NCBI RefSeq assembly: GCF_041435335.1
Contig: NZ_CP108430.1
Span: 6,671,001 to 6,735,000 of the forward strand
DNA length: 64,000 nucleotides
Origin: Streptomyces sp. NBC_01283
GTDB lineage: Bacteria; Actinomycetota; Actinomycetes; Streptomycetales; Streptomycetaceae
Direction of reading: 5' to 3'
Positions 9,157-17,460 of this stretch are shown piece by piece. The notes below the pieces were generated by a model. The model had not been told where the DNA came from and searched no databases. It saw nothing but the letters and a program-made list of their open reading frames with translations. Within the stretch, counting starts at the first letter, position 1. Every line of letters starts with the position of its first letter. A program made the translations under genes and the position numbers.

Positions 9157-9961
9157 CGGCCGTCTCCTTGTCGTCGTCGTTGCTGGTGTCGCTGGAGTTG
9201 CCGGAGTCGCTGGTGTCGCTGAAGTCATCGGAGTCGCTGGAGTCGCGCTTGTCCGTGTGCACGGCGATCGCGTCGAGCGACTCATCGGGTGCTTCGTCGC
9301 ACACGGCGACGACAGTGGTGCCGCTGTCCGCGATGGACTTCAAGAGGGCCCAGGCCTCGCGCCGTTCGGCGTCCGACAGCTTGAGGTCGACGTCGTCGAC
9401 GCCCAGCAGCCGGGGCCGCCCGATCAGGGCCAGGGCGATGGAGAGCCGCAGCACCTCGAGGCGCTCCAGATCGCGTACGGAGGTCCGCCGCCCCTTGGGC
9501 AGCGCCTCCATGTCGAGCCCCGCGGTGGCCAGCGCCGTGTCGATCCGCAGCCGTGCCTCGTTCGCCCGCTCGGCGCGCGGCCTCAGCAGAGTGCGCAGCG
9601 AGCCGCCGAACCGCCGCTCCAGAAGCGCCCGTTCGTGGAGATGCTCGGCGACGGTCAGCGCCGGATCGAGATCCGTCACGCCGGGCACGGGCCCGAGAGC
9701 GCTGATCCTGCGGACCGCCGCGAGCTGCTTGGGCAGCCGGAAGCGCCCCACCGAGGCCTCGCCCTCTGTGGGACGCATCCGCCCGGTGAGCGCGAGCAGC
9801 AGACAGGTCCGTCCCGACCCCGACGCCCCCTGGATCGCGATCAGCGACCCGGGTCCGGCCTCGACCCCGACCTCGCGGAACGCCCAGCCCCGCGGTCCCT
9901 TGAGCCCGAAACCCCGTGCTGTGACGGCGGCTCCCCGCGTGCCGTCGTTCGACCCGTCCAC
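9128..9961 (-). CDS. ABC transporter ATP-binding protein with atypical motifs
   Basis: A 277-residue ATPase-like subunit partnered with the YhgE/Pip gene. The P-loop GASGSGRT (residues 45-52) has Arg where the catalytic Lys is expected. The signature LSGGQ is not recognisable (the region reads RTSVRDLERLEVLRLS). Walker B reads RLLGVDDVD, with Asp in place of the usual Glu. The last ~45 residues are a Ser/Asp-rich tail (DSSDSDDFSDTSDSGNSSD). It may be a weak or non-hydrolysing ATPase, or one working with a different partner. GTG 9961 has a GAGGGGG ribosome site five bases upstream. Expression is likely controlled by the TetR encoded at the operon's end. Confidence 0.8.
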   Translation of the reverse strand: MDGSNDGTRGAAVTARGFGLKGPRGWAFREVGVEAGPGSLIAIQGASGSGRTCLLLALTGRMRPTEGEASVGRFRLPKQLAAVRRISALGPVPGVTDLDPALTVAEHLHERALLERRFGGSLRTLLRPRAERANEARLRIDTALATAGLDMEALPKGRRTSVRDLERLEVLRLSIALALIGRPRLLGVDDVDLKLSDAERREAWALLKSIADSGTTVVAVCDEAPDESLDAIAVHTDKRDSSDSDDFSDTSDSGNSSDTSNDDDKETADALAEARRA

Positions 9962-9976
9962 AGTTCCCCCTCGCGT

Positions 9977-10006
9977 CTCTTATTTTGAACTGACTGGTCA
10001 GTGCAA
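9977..10006 (-). promoter_or_regulatory. Promoter of the ABC-YhgE-tetR operon
   Basis: On the minus strand TTGCAC (10006-10001) and TAAGAG (9982-9977) are separated by 18 bases, ahead of the ATPase gene. The operator palindrome occupies the spacer, so a bound repressor would block polymerase. Confidence 0.6.
9989..10002. promoter_or_regulatory. TetR-type operator palindrome
   Basis: ACTGACTGGTCAGT: two 6-base arms, exact inverted repeats, with a 2-base centre. It overlaps the operon promoter, and the operon encodes its own TetR. Size and composition (GACTGGTC core) fit TetR operators seen before exporter genes. Confidence 0.65.
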
Positions 10007-10124
10007 AAACTAACGCGAACCCGCGATCGGGGCAAAGTCGCAGGTCAGGGCCGATTGTCAGTGGCGTACTACACGATGTGCACATACGGCCACATAGCCG
10101 TTACGCGACGACAGGAGGTTCGTC

Positions 10125-10661
10125 ATGGCCAGCACTTCCGCAGCAGCCGCACGTCGGCACCGCCCCGTCGGCCCCGCCCCCTCGGCCACCGGCCCCGCAA
10201 GCGACGTGCACCCCGTCCTGCGCCGGGCCACGGCTCCGCCCGCCGCTCTCGAACTGCTCGCCCAGGCCCGCGCCGGCATCGACGAGGCCGCACACCTGGA
10301 GACTCCGAACGAGCGCTATGCCACGGCCCACCTCGCCGCCCTGCGCACCGCCGCCGCGGTCCTCGCGGCCCGCGGCCGGCCCGAGGCGACCCCGCGCCGC
10401 AGGCAGCGGATCCGGAGCGCCTGGGAAGTGCTCCCCGAGATAGCCCCCGAACTGACCGAGTGGAGCGCCCTGTTCGCCTCCGGCGCGGCCCGCAGGGCCC
10501 GCGCGGAGGCGGGCATACAGGGCGCGGCCACCACCCGGGACGCGGACGACCTGCTGCGTGACGTGGGGATGTTCTTACGCCTCGTCGAGCGGATGCTGGT
10601 GCTGCAGCCCGTGCTGCCCCAGCCCAGGCAGGAGCCGCCGGACGCGAGCCGAGACGGGTGA
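10125..10661 (+). CDS. SAV_6107 family HEPN domain protein, with a TTA codon
   Basis: A 178-residue cytosolic protein matching the actinobacterial SAV_6107 HEPN family. A disordered Ala/Pro-rich head (residues 1-38) precedes a helical domain containing R64-Y-A-T-A-H69, the RX4H pattern used as the RNase active site in many HEPN proteins, and a C-terminal helix FLRLVERMLVLQP. Leu 151 is encoded by TTA (10575-10577), a codon read by the bldA tRNA in Streptomyces, so translation may be tied to development. No antitoxin-like partner lies next to it; the next gene is a methyltransferase. The ATG has a strong GGAGG at 10114-10118. RNase activity is an inference. Confidence 0.75.
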   Translation: MASTSAAAARRHRPVGPAPSATGPASDVHPVLRRATAPPAALELLAQARAGIDEAAHLETPNERYATAHLAALRTAAAVLAARGRPEATPRRRQRIRSAWEVLPEIAPELTEWSALFASGAARRARAEAGIQGAATTRDADDLLRDVGMFLRLVERMLVLQPVLPQPRQEPPDASRDG

Positions 10662-10788
10662 CGGGGCACCCGGCCGAAGGCAATAGGGTGGGAGCGCCCG
10701 CACCCTCCTGACTGCCGCAACAGCAGGCGGAGGGAACCCCCTAGCTCCGCCGCGGACGTGCGGTGGACGCGCCGAGGAGTCAACTGCC

Positions 10789-11565
10789 GTGTCGGACCCG
10801 ATGCGCCCCCGCGCTTCTCTCCGTACCGCCGTGGTCTGGGAGGTCCTCAAGGACGCTCTCGACCGCCGGGTCAAGGCCACGGGCCGGGAGTCACACTCCC
10901 TCGACGTGCTCGACACCGGAGGCGGCAGCGGAAACTTCGCCGTGCCCGTCGCCCGCCTCGGCCATCGCGTCACCGTCGTCGACCCCAGCCCGAACGCCCT
11001 CTTCGCGCTCGAGCGCCGGGCCGCCGAGGCGGGCGTCGCCGACCGGGTGCGCGGCGTCCAGGGCGACGTACACGGCCTCTTCGACGTCGTGGAGCGCGCC
11101 GGGTTCGACGCGGTCCTGTGCCACGGCGTCCTGGAGTACGTGGACGACCCCGCCGAGGGCGTGCGCAACGCGGTCGGCGCGCTGCGCCCCTCCGGCACCC
11201 TCAGCCTGCTCGCCGCGGGCCTCGGCGGAGCCGTGCTCGCCAGGGCGCTCGCCGGGCACTTCACCGAGGCCAGGCAGGCGCTCGGCGACCCGGCCGGACG
11301 CTGGGGCGACGGCGACCCCGTGCCCCGGCGCTTCACCGCCGACCAGCTCACCGAGCTGGTCGAGGGCGCGGGCGTCAGGGTCGACGCCGTGCACGGCGTG
11401 CGGGTCTTCGCCGACCTGGTTCCCGGGGTCCTGGTGGACACCGAACCCGGTGCGCTGGAGGCCCTCCTGAAGCTGGAGGCGGCCGCCGCCGAGCTCGCCG
11501 CCTTCCACTCCGTGGCCACCCAGCTGCATGTGCTCGGTGAGACCCGGGATGCCGACGGGGCCTGA
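10789..11565 (+). CDS. Class I SAM-dependent methyltransferase
   Basis: A 258-residue Rossmann-fold methyltransferase. Motif I is VLDTGGGSGNFAVPVA with the acidic end of strand 2 at VTVVDPSPN. Motif IV resembles AVLCHGVLEYVDD, and DQLTELVEGAGV lies further on. The substrate is not evident; the fold is shared by small-molecule and RNA methyltransferases. GTG 10789 is preceded by GAGGAG about ten bases upstream. It lies 127 bases after the HEPN gene on the same strand with no clear terminator between, so they could share a transcript. Confidence 0.8.
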   Translation: MSDPMRPRASLRTAVVWEVLKDALDRRVKATGRESHSLDVLDTGGGSGNFAVPVARLGHRVTVVDPSPNALFALERRAAEAGVADRVRGVQGDVHGLFDVVERAGFDAVLCHGVLEYVDDPAEGVRNAVGALRPSGTLSLLAAGLGGAVLARALAGHFTEARQALGDPAGRWGDGDPVPRRFTADQLTELVEGAGVRVDAVHGVRVFADLVPGVLVDTEPGALEALLKLEAAAAELAAFHSVATQLHVLGETRDADGA

Positions 11566-11667
11566 TGTCCGGCACGGCTGCCCCGCTGATCAGCGACGCA
11601 GCCGCACATGGAGTACGGCACACACCCCCCGAACGGGCTATGGGCGCCGTATGATCGAGGCAGACCG

Positions 11668-11681
11668 TCCGGCATGCCGGA
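11668..11681. promoter_or_regulatory. 14-bp palindrome upstream of the DUF3040 gene
   Basis: TCCGGCATGCCGGA is a perfect palindrome in the 274-base gap before the DUF3040 gene, close to a TATGAT hexamer (11650-11655). A regulator site is possible; the factor is unknown. Confidence 0.35.
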
Positions 11682-11762
11682 TCGGCCGCTGGGGAATGCA
11701 CGCTTCAGCGAGCCGGAGCGGCAGGGTGGTCCGGTTTGGCGAAGTTGGCGCAGAGGGGCGGG

Positions 11763-11791
11763 TTTCACGGGGGCGATTCCCTGCCTATCCT
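11763..11791 (+). promoter_or_regulatory. Possible promoter of the DUF3040 gene
   Basis: TTTCAC and TATCCT separated by 17 bases, about 50 bases before the GTG start. Confidence 0.45.
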
Positions 11792-11839
11792 GAAGGGGAC
11801 CCCCGGTCGCCCCGGCGACTGCACGATGAGGAGGACTCC

Positions 11840-12250
11840 GTGCCGCTCTCGGAGCACGAGCAGCGCATGCTCGAGCAAATGGAGCGAGCGCTGTACGCCG
11901 AAGATCCCAAGTTCGCGACAGCGCTCGAGGGAAGCGGGCTGCGTACGTACACCCGGCGACGGGTCTACCAAGCGGTCGCGGGCTTCCTTGTGGGTATCGC
12001 CCTTCTCATGGCCGGAATGGTCGCCCAGCAGATTTGGGTGAGCGTGGTGGGATTCCTCGTCATGCTGGGATGTGCGGTGCTCGCCGTCACCGGATGGCGC
12101 AAGGCGCCCAAGCCAGGTGAACAGCCGGCCGCCGGCACGCCCACGGCACCGGGCGGCGCCCCGGCCCGTCGGCAGACCAGGCAGCGCCGGTCGATGATGG
12201 ACCGGATCGAGCAGCGGTGGCAGCGTCGCCGCGATGAACAGGGCCAATAA
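11840..12250 (+). CDS. DUF3040 domain membrane protein
   Basis: A 136-residue actinobacterial protein of the DUF3040 family. The conserved head LSEHEQRMLEQMERALYAEDPKFATAL is followed by two adjacent membrane helices (about residues 48-68 and 71-91) and a basic, disordered C-terminal tail (RRQTRQRRSMMDRIEQRWQRRR). Function is unknown; such genes sit near the dcw cluster in Streptomyces. GTG 11840 follows a GAGGAGGA ribosome site. The frame is open further upstream but lacks a better start. It ends at a strong terminator shared with the opposing transglutaminase gene. Confidence 0.85.
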   Translation: MPLSEHEQRMLEQMERALYAEDPKFATALEGSGLRTYTRRRVYQAVAGFLVGIALLMAGMVAQQIWVSVVGFLVMLGCAVLAVTGWRKAPKPGEQPAAGTPTAPGGAPARRQTRQRRSMMDRIEQRWQRRRDEQGQ

Positions 12251-12273
12251 GTTTTTCAGCTTGCTGTGCGTAG

Positions 12274-12313
12274 TGCGTAAGGGGTGACCGCCAAGGCGGT
12301 CACCCCTTACGCA
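12274..12313. terminator. 40-base near-perfect palindrome between convergent genes
   Basis: Nineteen-base arms pair exactly around an AA loop. It follows the DUF3040 stop by 23 bases and the transglutaminase stop by about the same on the other strand, so it probably ends transcription both ways. Confidence 0.85.
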
Positions 12314-12334
12314 TGCTCAGCCCGCCTGCCGTGT

Positions 12335-14773
12335 TCAGCCCTTCTGCTGCGAAGGCTGTGCCGGCGACGGCTGTGACGGCCTCCGCAGTGCCGCCCACCG
12401 CTTGGCGATCCGCTCGGACCACCGGACCTTGACCGCCGTCCAGCGGTCCGAGACCGCCCACACCACCCGTGCGGCCGAACGCGGGGCGAGTGTCGCCCGC
12501 AGCCGGGCCGGACGGCTCGCCGTGGCACCCAGACCGTCGGACACGCGGCGTACGTCGTCGCCCAGGCCCGCCACCTGCTGCGGCCGTGGCGCGTAGAGCA
12601 CCTGTTCGACCGCGGCGGCCAGGCGGTGGACGGCCTCCGCGGGTGCCGCGGTGAGCTGTCCGACGCGCACGATCCGGGCCGCGGCCTTGCGCGGGGTCTG
12701 TGACTCGTCCGGCGCGATCCCGTGGTCCCAGGCCGTATCGGTCACCTCCAGCCAGGCGGCGAGAGTCCGCGAGGCCGCGTCCGCGTCCGTACGCCCCGTC
12801 GAGCCAAGACGCACCGCACGGATCCGCTTGCGCCACAGCATCGGCAGCAAGGGCAGGCCGAGGACCACCAGTGCCCCCAGGGCCACGGCCACGATCATGC
12901 CGATCGGCGGTCCGTCGCCGCCCGAGCCGCCCGCGATCGCCGGGGCCGTGCTCGCACAGCCGCCCTGCTTCTGCTGGTCGGTCGGGCAGCTCGCGGAGGC
13001 CGAGGGCTCGTCGGAGGGTGCCGCCGACGAACTGGCCTCGGGCGCCGCCGGGTCGCTCGCGCCGTCGGACGGGGTGTCCGGGCGCGTGTAGTCCGGCACC
13101 GTCCCGCGGTTCGGGGTCGGCTCGAAGCGGGTCCAGCCCACGCCCTCGAAGTACAGCTCGGGCCAGGCGTGCGCGTCCCGCAGCCCGACCGACATCGAAC
13201 CGTCCCCCTGCGCGGCACCGGGAGTGAAGCCGACCGCGACGCGCGCCGGGATGCCCAGCGTCCGCGCCATCGAGGCCATCGCGAAGGAGAAGTGGACGCA
13301 GAAGCCCTCCTTCTGCTCCAGGAAGCGGGCGATCGCCGCCGGGCCGCTGCCCGCGCGCACCTGCGTGTTGTAGGTGAAGCCGCCCTCCGAGGCGAACCAG
13401 TCCTGGAGCTTGACCGCCTTCTCGTAGTCGTTCGCCGTGCCCTTGGTGATGCGGCGGGCCTCGGTGGCCACCACGGACGGCAAGGTGTCGGGCACCTTGG
13501 TGAACTCTTCCGCGATCTGCTTGGGCGGCTCGGCCGCGTTGGCCAGCTGCTCGGCCGTGGGCTCCACGATGAGGCTCTTGACCTCGTACTGCGCGCCGCT
13601 CGTCGTCTGCCCGCGGTCGCCCACCAGGGCGCGCCCCACCGGCTCGTACCGCCAGCGGCCGCTGATCTTCACCTCGCTGGCCGGGTAGGGCATCGGCAGC
13701 CAGTTCTGCGCGTACTTGTCGGCGGCCGAGATGTTCGTCTGGATCTCGCTCCTGCGGACGTCCGGGTAGAGCCCCGGCGGGTCCTCCAGGCGCGGCGGCA
13801 CGTCCTCGATGCTGCGGACGGTGGTCTTCCACGTCGTGCCGTCGAACTGGTCGAGGGAGACGATCCGCAGATAGAGGTTGTCGGTCTGCTTGGCGTTCGT
13901 CTTGTAGGAGATGACCTCGCGGTCGTCCGGTTCGTTCAGGCTGTCCTGGAGCGCGACCAGCGGATTCACCGCGGAGATCGTGCCGCCACCGCCGGAACCC
14001 GAGCCCCCGGCACCGCCGGAACCGTCCAGGAGCCCGCCGTCCAGGGCGGGCAGCGCGAGCGGCACCACCAGGGCGATGCCCAGGGCCACCGCGCCGATGC
14101 GCCGCCCCGTGCGGACCGGTGCGATCGCGCCGCTGTCGGTCTCCAGGCCCCCGGAGATCCGGCCGGGCGCACGCGCCGCGCCCCCGAAGACCCGCCCCCA
14201 CTGGGAGAGCCGGTCGCGGCCCTCCGCCAGGAGCAGCAGCAGATATCCGGCCGCCGCGAGCAGGAACCACAGCCACCCGGCCCCGTTCCCGGAGAGCCCG
14301 GCGGCGACCGAGTACAGCGCGAGCAGCGGAAGACCCGCGGGCGCCGCCGTACGGAACGTCACCGCGAGGGCGTCCACCGCGAGGCCGATCACCAGGACGC
14401 CGCCGACCAGCATCAGCCGGATGCCGTCACTGAGCGGCGCCGGAATCGCGTACTGCCCGACGTCGTTGCCGCCCGCCTGGAGGAGCAGCCCGAACTCCCG
14501 GAACACGTCCGGGCCCGGAAGCACCCCGCCGATCGCCTGCTCACGGGCGAACACCAGCGTCAGGAGCAGCAGCGTCACCAGGGCCTGCACCGCGACCGTG
14601 ACCGGCCGGGCCAGCGGCACGCGCCGGGTGAGCGCGCCCACGCCGCTCTGCAGCGCGAGCAGGATCGCCGCCTGGACGAACCACGTCGCCGGATCGACGA
14701 GCGGCAGCAGCGCCCCGGATGCCATCAGCGTCGCTGCCGTGGCACAGAGCGCGAGTCGCGCGCGCCCACTCAT
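12335..14773 (-). CDS. Transglutaminase-like membrane protein (TgpA type)
   Basis: An 812-residue protein. The N-terminal ~240 residues hold six or so membrane helices (DUF3488/TgpA-N type). A periplasm-side transglutaminase-like core follows, with a Cys (EGFCVHFSFAMASMARTLG), a His (LRDAHAWPELYFEG) and an Asp/Glu region (GWTRFEPTPN), the triad of papain-like transglutaminases. Then come a Ser/Ala-rich linker, one membrane helix (PIGMIVAVALGALVVLGLPLL) and a C-terminal DUF4129-like domain. It is the third gene of a MoxR-DUF58-TgpA operon, a conserved set of unknown envelope function. ATG 14773 is 73 bases after the DUF58 stop. Confidence 0.9.
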   Translation of the reverse strand: MSGRARLALCATAATLMASGALLPLVDPATWFVQAAILLALQSGVGALTRRVPLARPVTVAVQALVTLLLLTLVFAREQAIGGVLPGPDVFREFGLLLQAGGNDVGQYAIPAPLSDGIRLMLVGGVLVIGLAVDALAVTFRTAAPAGLPLLALYSVAAGLSGNGAGWLWFLLAAAGYLLLLLAEGRDRLSQWGRVFGGAARAPGRISGGLETDSGAIAPVRTGRRIGAVALGIALVVPLALPALDGGLLDGSGGAGGSGSGGGGTISAVNPLVALQDSLNEPDDREVISYKTNAKQTDNLYLRIVSLDQFDGTTWKTTVRSIEDVPPRLEDPPGLYPDVRRSEIQTNISAADKYAQNWLPMPYPASEVKISGRWRYEPVGRALVGDRGQTTSGAQYEVKSLIVEPTAEQLANAAEPPKQIAEEFTKVPDTLPSVVATEARRITKGTANDYEKAVKLQDWFASEGGFTYNTQVRAGSGPAAIARFLEQKEGFCVHFSFAMASMARTLGIPARVAVGFTPGAAQGDGSMSVGLRDAHAWPELYFEGVGWTRFEPTPNRGTVPDYTRPDTPSDGASDPAAPEASSSAAPSDEPSASASCPTDQQKQGGCASTAPAIAGGSGGDGPPIGMIVAVALGALVVLGLPLLPMLWRKRIRAVRLGSTGRTDADAASRTLAAWLEVTDTAWDHGIAPDESQTPRKAAARIVRVGQLTAAPAEAVHRLAAAVEQVLYAPRPQQVAGLGDDVRRVSDGLGATASRPARLRATLAPRSAARVVWAVSDRWTAVKVRWSERIAKRWAALRRPSQPSPAQPSQQKG

Positions 14774-14846
14774 GAACGTCCCCCTGTTGTCGTGCGTGTG
14801 GTCCTGCCGGACGGGCGGCCGCTCGTCCGCGGCCCCCGGTCCCGGT

Positions 14847-16217
14847 TCATCCCCAGCCGCCGGTGGTCGTCCCCGCGGCGGGGGCCGGGCCCGTGCTGGC
14901 CCGCAGATGGTCCGCCTGGCGCCACAGGTCCACCAGAGCGACCCCGGGAGGCACCGCCACGGCCGTCCAGCCCGCCTGGCGCAGCATCCGGACCCGCTCG
15001 TCGCCGCGGCCCGCGGGAGCGCCGTTCGCGCCCTGTGCCCAGGCCGTGCTGTCCAGGACGAAGGCGACCGCCGCGCCGCTGCGCTGCCGCATCTTGGCGG
15101 CCACCGTCGCCTGCTCCTCGTCGAGATCGCCGAGGAAGGCGATCAGCAGGCCTTCGTTGCCCCCGCGCAGCACGTCGTACGCGGGGGAGAGCCCCGCGCC
15201 GTCCGAGTGGTCGATCACCGCGAGGGTGTCCATCATCAGTCCCGCCGCGTCCGCCGACTCCTGGCTCGCGCCCGCGAAGCCGTCCGAGCCCTCGCCGGGC
15301 ACGGAGTTCCCGGTGTCGGTCAGCAGCCTTACCGAGAAGCCCCGTTCGAGCATGTGCACCAGAGCGGACGCCGTGCCCGACACCGCCCACTCGAAGGCCG
15401 ATTCGGGCCCCGCGCCCCGGAAGGCGTGCGCCCGGGTGTCCAGGAGCACCGTGCAGCGGGCCCGCTGCGGCTGCTCCTCGCGGCGCACCATCAGCTCGCC
15501 GTAGCGGGCCGTGGAGCGCCAGTGGACGCGGCGCAGGTCGTCGCCGTGGCGGTAGCCCCGCGGGATCACGTCGTCCTCACCCGCGAGGGCCAGCGAACGG
15601 TTGCGCCCGTCGCCGTACCCCTTGGCCTCACCGGTGAGGCGCACCGGCGGCAGCGCCTCCACCCGCGGGATGACCGTCAGGGTGTCGTACGTGGAGAAGG
15701 AGCGGGTCAGTTCGCACATCCCGAACGGGTCCGTCAGACGCAGTTGCAGCGGGCCCAGCGGATAGCGCCCCCGCAGGTCCGAGCGGACGCGGTAGGACAC
15801 CTCACGGCGGCCCCCCGCCTCCACCCGGTCGAGCACGAACCGGGGCCGCGGCCCCAGGACGTAGGGCACCCGGTCCTGGAGCATCAGGAGGCCCGTGGGC
15901 AGTCGCGAGACGTTGTCCATCCGCAGGTGGACCCGGGCCTCCGAACTCGCGGGCACGCGCGCGGGGGAGAGCCTGCGGCTGCCCGCGACGCGGTAGCGGG
16001 TCCGGTAGAGCACCGTCGCGCACACCAGCGGAAGGACGGCGAGCAGCAGCCCGACCCGGAGCAGATCGCTCTGCCCCAGGACGTACGCGCAGATGGCGGC
16101 GGCGATCCCGGCCGCGAGGAACGAACGCCCGCGCGTGGTCAGACCCGCGAGCGCGGTCCGCAGTCCGCCCTTGCCCTCCTCGGCCTGCGCCGGCTGCGGC
16201 CCCCCGGCCGCCATCAC
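14847..16217 (-). CDS. DUF58 domain membrane protein
   Basis: A 456-residue protein with two N-terminal membrane helices (about residues 38-80) and a large domain containing the DUF58 motif RVHWRSTARYGELMVRREEQP, preceded by DDVIPRGYRHGDDLR. DUF58 proteins are distant relatives of von Willebrand A domains and almost always accompany MoxR ATPases. The start overlaps the moxR stop by four bases (ATGA), so translation is coupled. Length is normal. The role is presumed to be assembly or activation of an envelope complex, by analogy only. Confidence 0.9.
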   Translation of the reverse strand: MMAAGGPQPAQAEEGKGGLRTALAGLTTRGRSFLAAGIAAAICAYVLGQSDLLRVGLLLAVLPLVCATVLYRTRYRVAGSRRLSPARVPASSEARVHLRMDNVSRLPTGLLMLQDRVPYVLGPRPRFVLDRVEAGGRREVSYRVRSDLRGRYPLGPLQLRLTDPFGMCELTRSFSTYDTLTVIPRVEALPPVRLTGEAKGYGDGRNRSLALAGEDDVIPRGYRHGDDLRRVHWRSTARYGELMVRREEQPQRARCTVLLDTRAHAFRGAGPESAFEWAVSGTASALVHMLERGFSVRLLTDTGNSVPGEGSDGFAGASQESADAAGLMMDTLAVIDHSDGAGLSPAYDVLRGGNEGLLIAFLGDLDEEQATVAAKMRQRSGAAVAFVLDSTAWAQGANGAPAGRGDERVRMLRQAGWTAVAVPPGVALVDLWRQADHLRASTGPAPAAGTTTGGWG

Positions 16218-17233
16218 AGCCTCCGTGCGCCGGGCGGCTGCTGGTTGAAGTAGCCGCTGTTCGGCTGGGCGGCGGCGGGCACGGGCGTGCGCTGGAGGAT
16301 CTCCAGGACGACCGATTCGGCCGTACGCCGGTTCAACTGGGCCTGGGCCGTGGGCAGCAGCCGGTGCGCGAGCACCGCCACGGCCAGCGCCTGGACGTCG
16401 TCCGGCAGGGCGAACTCCCGGCCGCTGAGGGCCGCGGAGGCCTTGGCCGCCCGCAGCAGGTGCAGCGTCGCGCGCGGCGACGCGCCGAGTCTCAGGTCCG
16501 GGTGGTTGCGGGTCGCCCCGACCAGGTCCACGGCGTACCGCCGTACGGAGTCGGCGACGTGGACCGTGCGGACCGCGTCGACGAGCTTCACGATGTCGTG
16601 CGCGTGCGCCACCGGCTGGAGGTCGTCCAGCGGCGAGGCGCCCCCGTGCACGTCCAGCATCTGCAGCTCGGCCTCCGGGTTCGGATAGCCGATCGAGACG
16701 CGCGCCATGAAACGGTCACGCTGCGCCTCGGGCAGGGGATACGTCCCCTCCATCTCGACGGGGTTCTGCGTCGCCACCACCATGAAGGGGCTCGGCAGCT
16801 CGTACGTCTGCCCGTCGATGGTGACCTGGCGCTCCTCCATGGACTCCAGGAGCGCGGACTGCGTCTTCGGAGACGCGCGGTTGATCTCGTCGCCGATCAC
16901 GATCTGCGCGAAGATCGCGCCGGGCTTGAACTCGAAGTCCCGGCGCTGCTGGTCGAAGATGGACACACCAGTGATGTCCGACGGCAGCAGGTCGGGCGTG
17001 AACTGGATGCGCCGCACGGAGCAGTCGATGGACCGCGCCAGCGCCTTGGCGAGCATGGTCTTGCCCACGCCCGGTACATCTTCGATCAGCAGGTGCCCCT
17101 CGGCGAGGAGCACGGTCAGCGAAAGCCGTACGACCTCTGGCTTGCCCTCGATCACACCCTCGACCGACCTGCGGACACGCTCCGCTGTGGCGGTCAGATC
17201 TGTGAGGCTCGCTCGATCGTCATAGGTCGTCAC
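16214..17233 (-). CDS. MoxR family AAA+ ATPase
   Basis: A 339-residue AAA+ chaperone. Walker A is EDVPGVGKTMLAKALA, Walker B/sensor sits at VIGDEINRASPKTQSALLE, followed by the ATQNPVEMEGTYPLPEAQRDRF segment and a C-terminal lid. MoxR ATPases help mature or activate partner complexes, here probably the DUF58 and transglutaminase products encoded next in the operon. I chose GTG 17233 because a GAGGAGGG ribosome site lies 6 bases upstream. The frame stays open further upstream without a better start. An 8-bp inverted repeat (17305-17312 with 17325-17332) lies in the leader. Confidence 0.92.
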   Translation of the reverse strand: MTTYDDRASLTDLTATAERVRRSVEGVIEGKPEVVRLSLTVLLAEGHLLIEDVPGVGKTMLAKALARSIDCSVRRIQFTPDLLPSDITGVSIFDQQRRDFEFKPGAIFAQIVIGDEINRASPKTQSALLESMEERQVTIDGQTYELPSPFMVVATQNPVEMEGTYPLPEAQRDRFMARVSIGYPNPEAELQMLDVHGGASPLDDLQPVAHAHDIVKLVDAVRTVHVADSVRRYAVDLVGATRNHPDLRLGASPRATLHLLRAAKASAALSGREFALPDDVQALAVAVLAHRLLPTAQAQLNRRTAESVVLEILQRTPVPAAAQPNSGYFNQQPPGARRL

Positions 17234-17460
17234 CCGGCCCTCCTCGGACACGTTCTCCCGGGCCGACGCATGTGTGTGCGGCCCGGCCCACCCCGAATCA
17301 CGGACACCACGCACGAATCGTTCAGCGTGGTGCCCCACCCCGCATTCTTGTTGGGCATACCGGGTTGTGTCACTCGCCCGCGGATAACTGGCGGCGATAT
17401 GTCGGGTCTTACGGCCTTTTGGTAGCCACGTCGCTCAGGAAAGGTCCGGTCCGGAGCCCG

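Noticed and set aside
7006..9222. A 738-codon plus-strand frame rich in Leu/Val/Gly/Asp
   Set aside because: It mirrors the coiled-coil repeats of the YhgE/Pip gene on the minus strand and has no separate start signals or domain.
9170..9250. Separate Thr/Pro-repeat N-terminus for the YhgE/Pip protein
   Set aside because: The upstream open frame is the out-of-frame reading of the Ser/Asp tail of the ATPase gene; MRSPKLAALELRR at 9156 fits the family start.
10125..10661. HEPN-MNT toxin-antitoxin pair
   Set aside because: No nucleotidyltransferase (MNT) gene is adjacent; the neighbour is a SAM methyltransferase, and the ABC operon is divergent.
11608..11793. A 61-codon frame upstream of the DUF3040 gene
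   Set aside because: No good ribosome site, low-complexity composition and overlap with promoter-like signals; not convincing.
12722..15637. A 971-codon open frame on the plus strand
   Set aside because: It runs antisense to the transglutaminase and DUF58 genes. Its composition is Arg/Pro/Ala/Gly shadow coding typical of high-GC DNA, with no domain.
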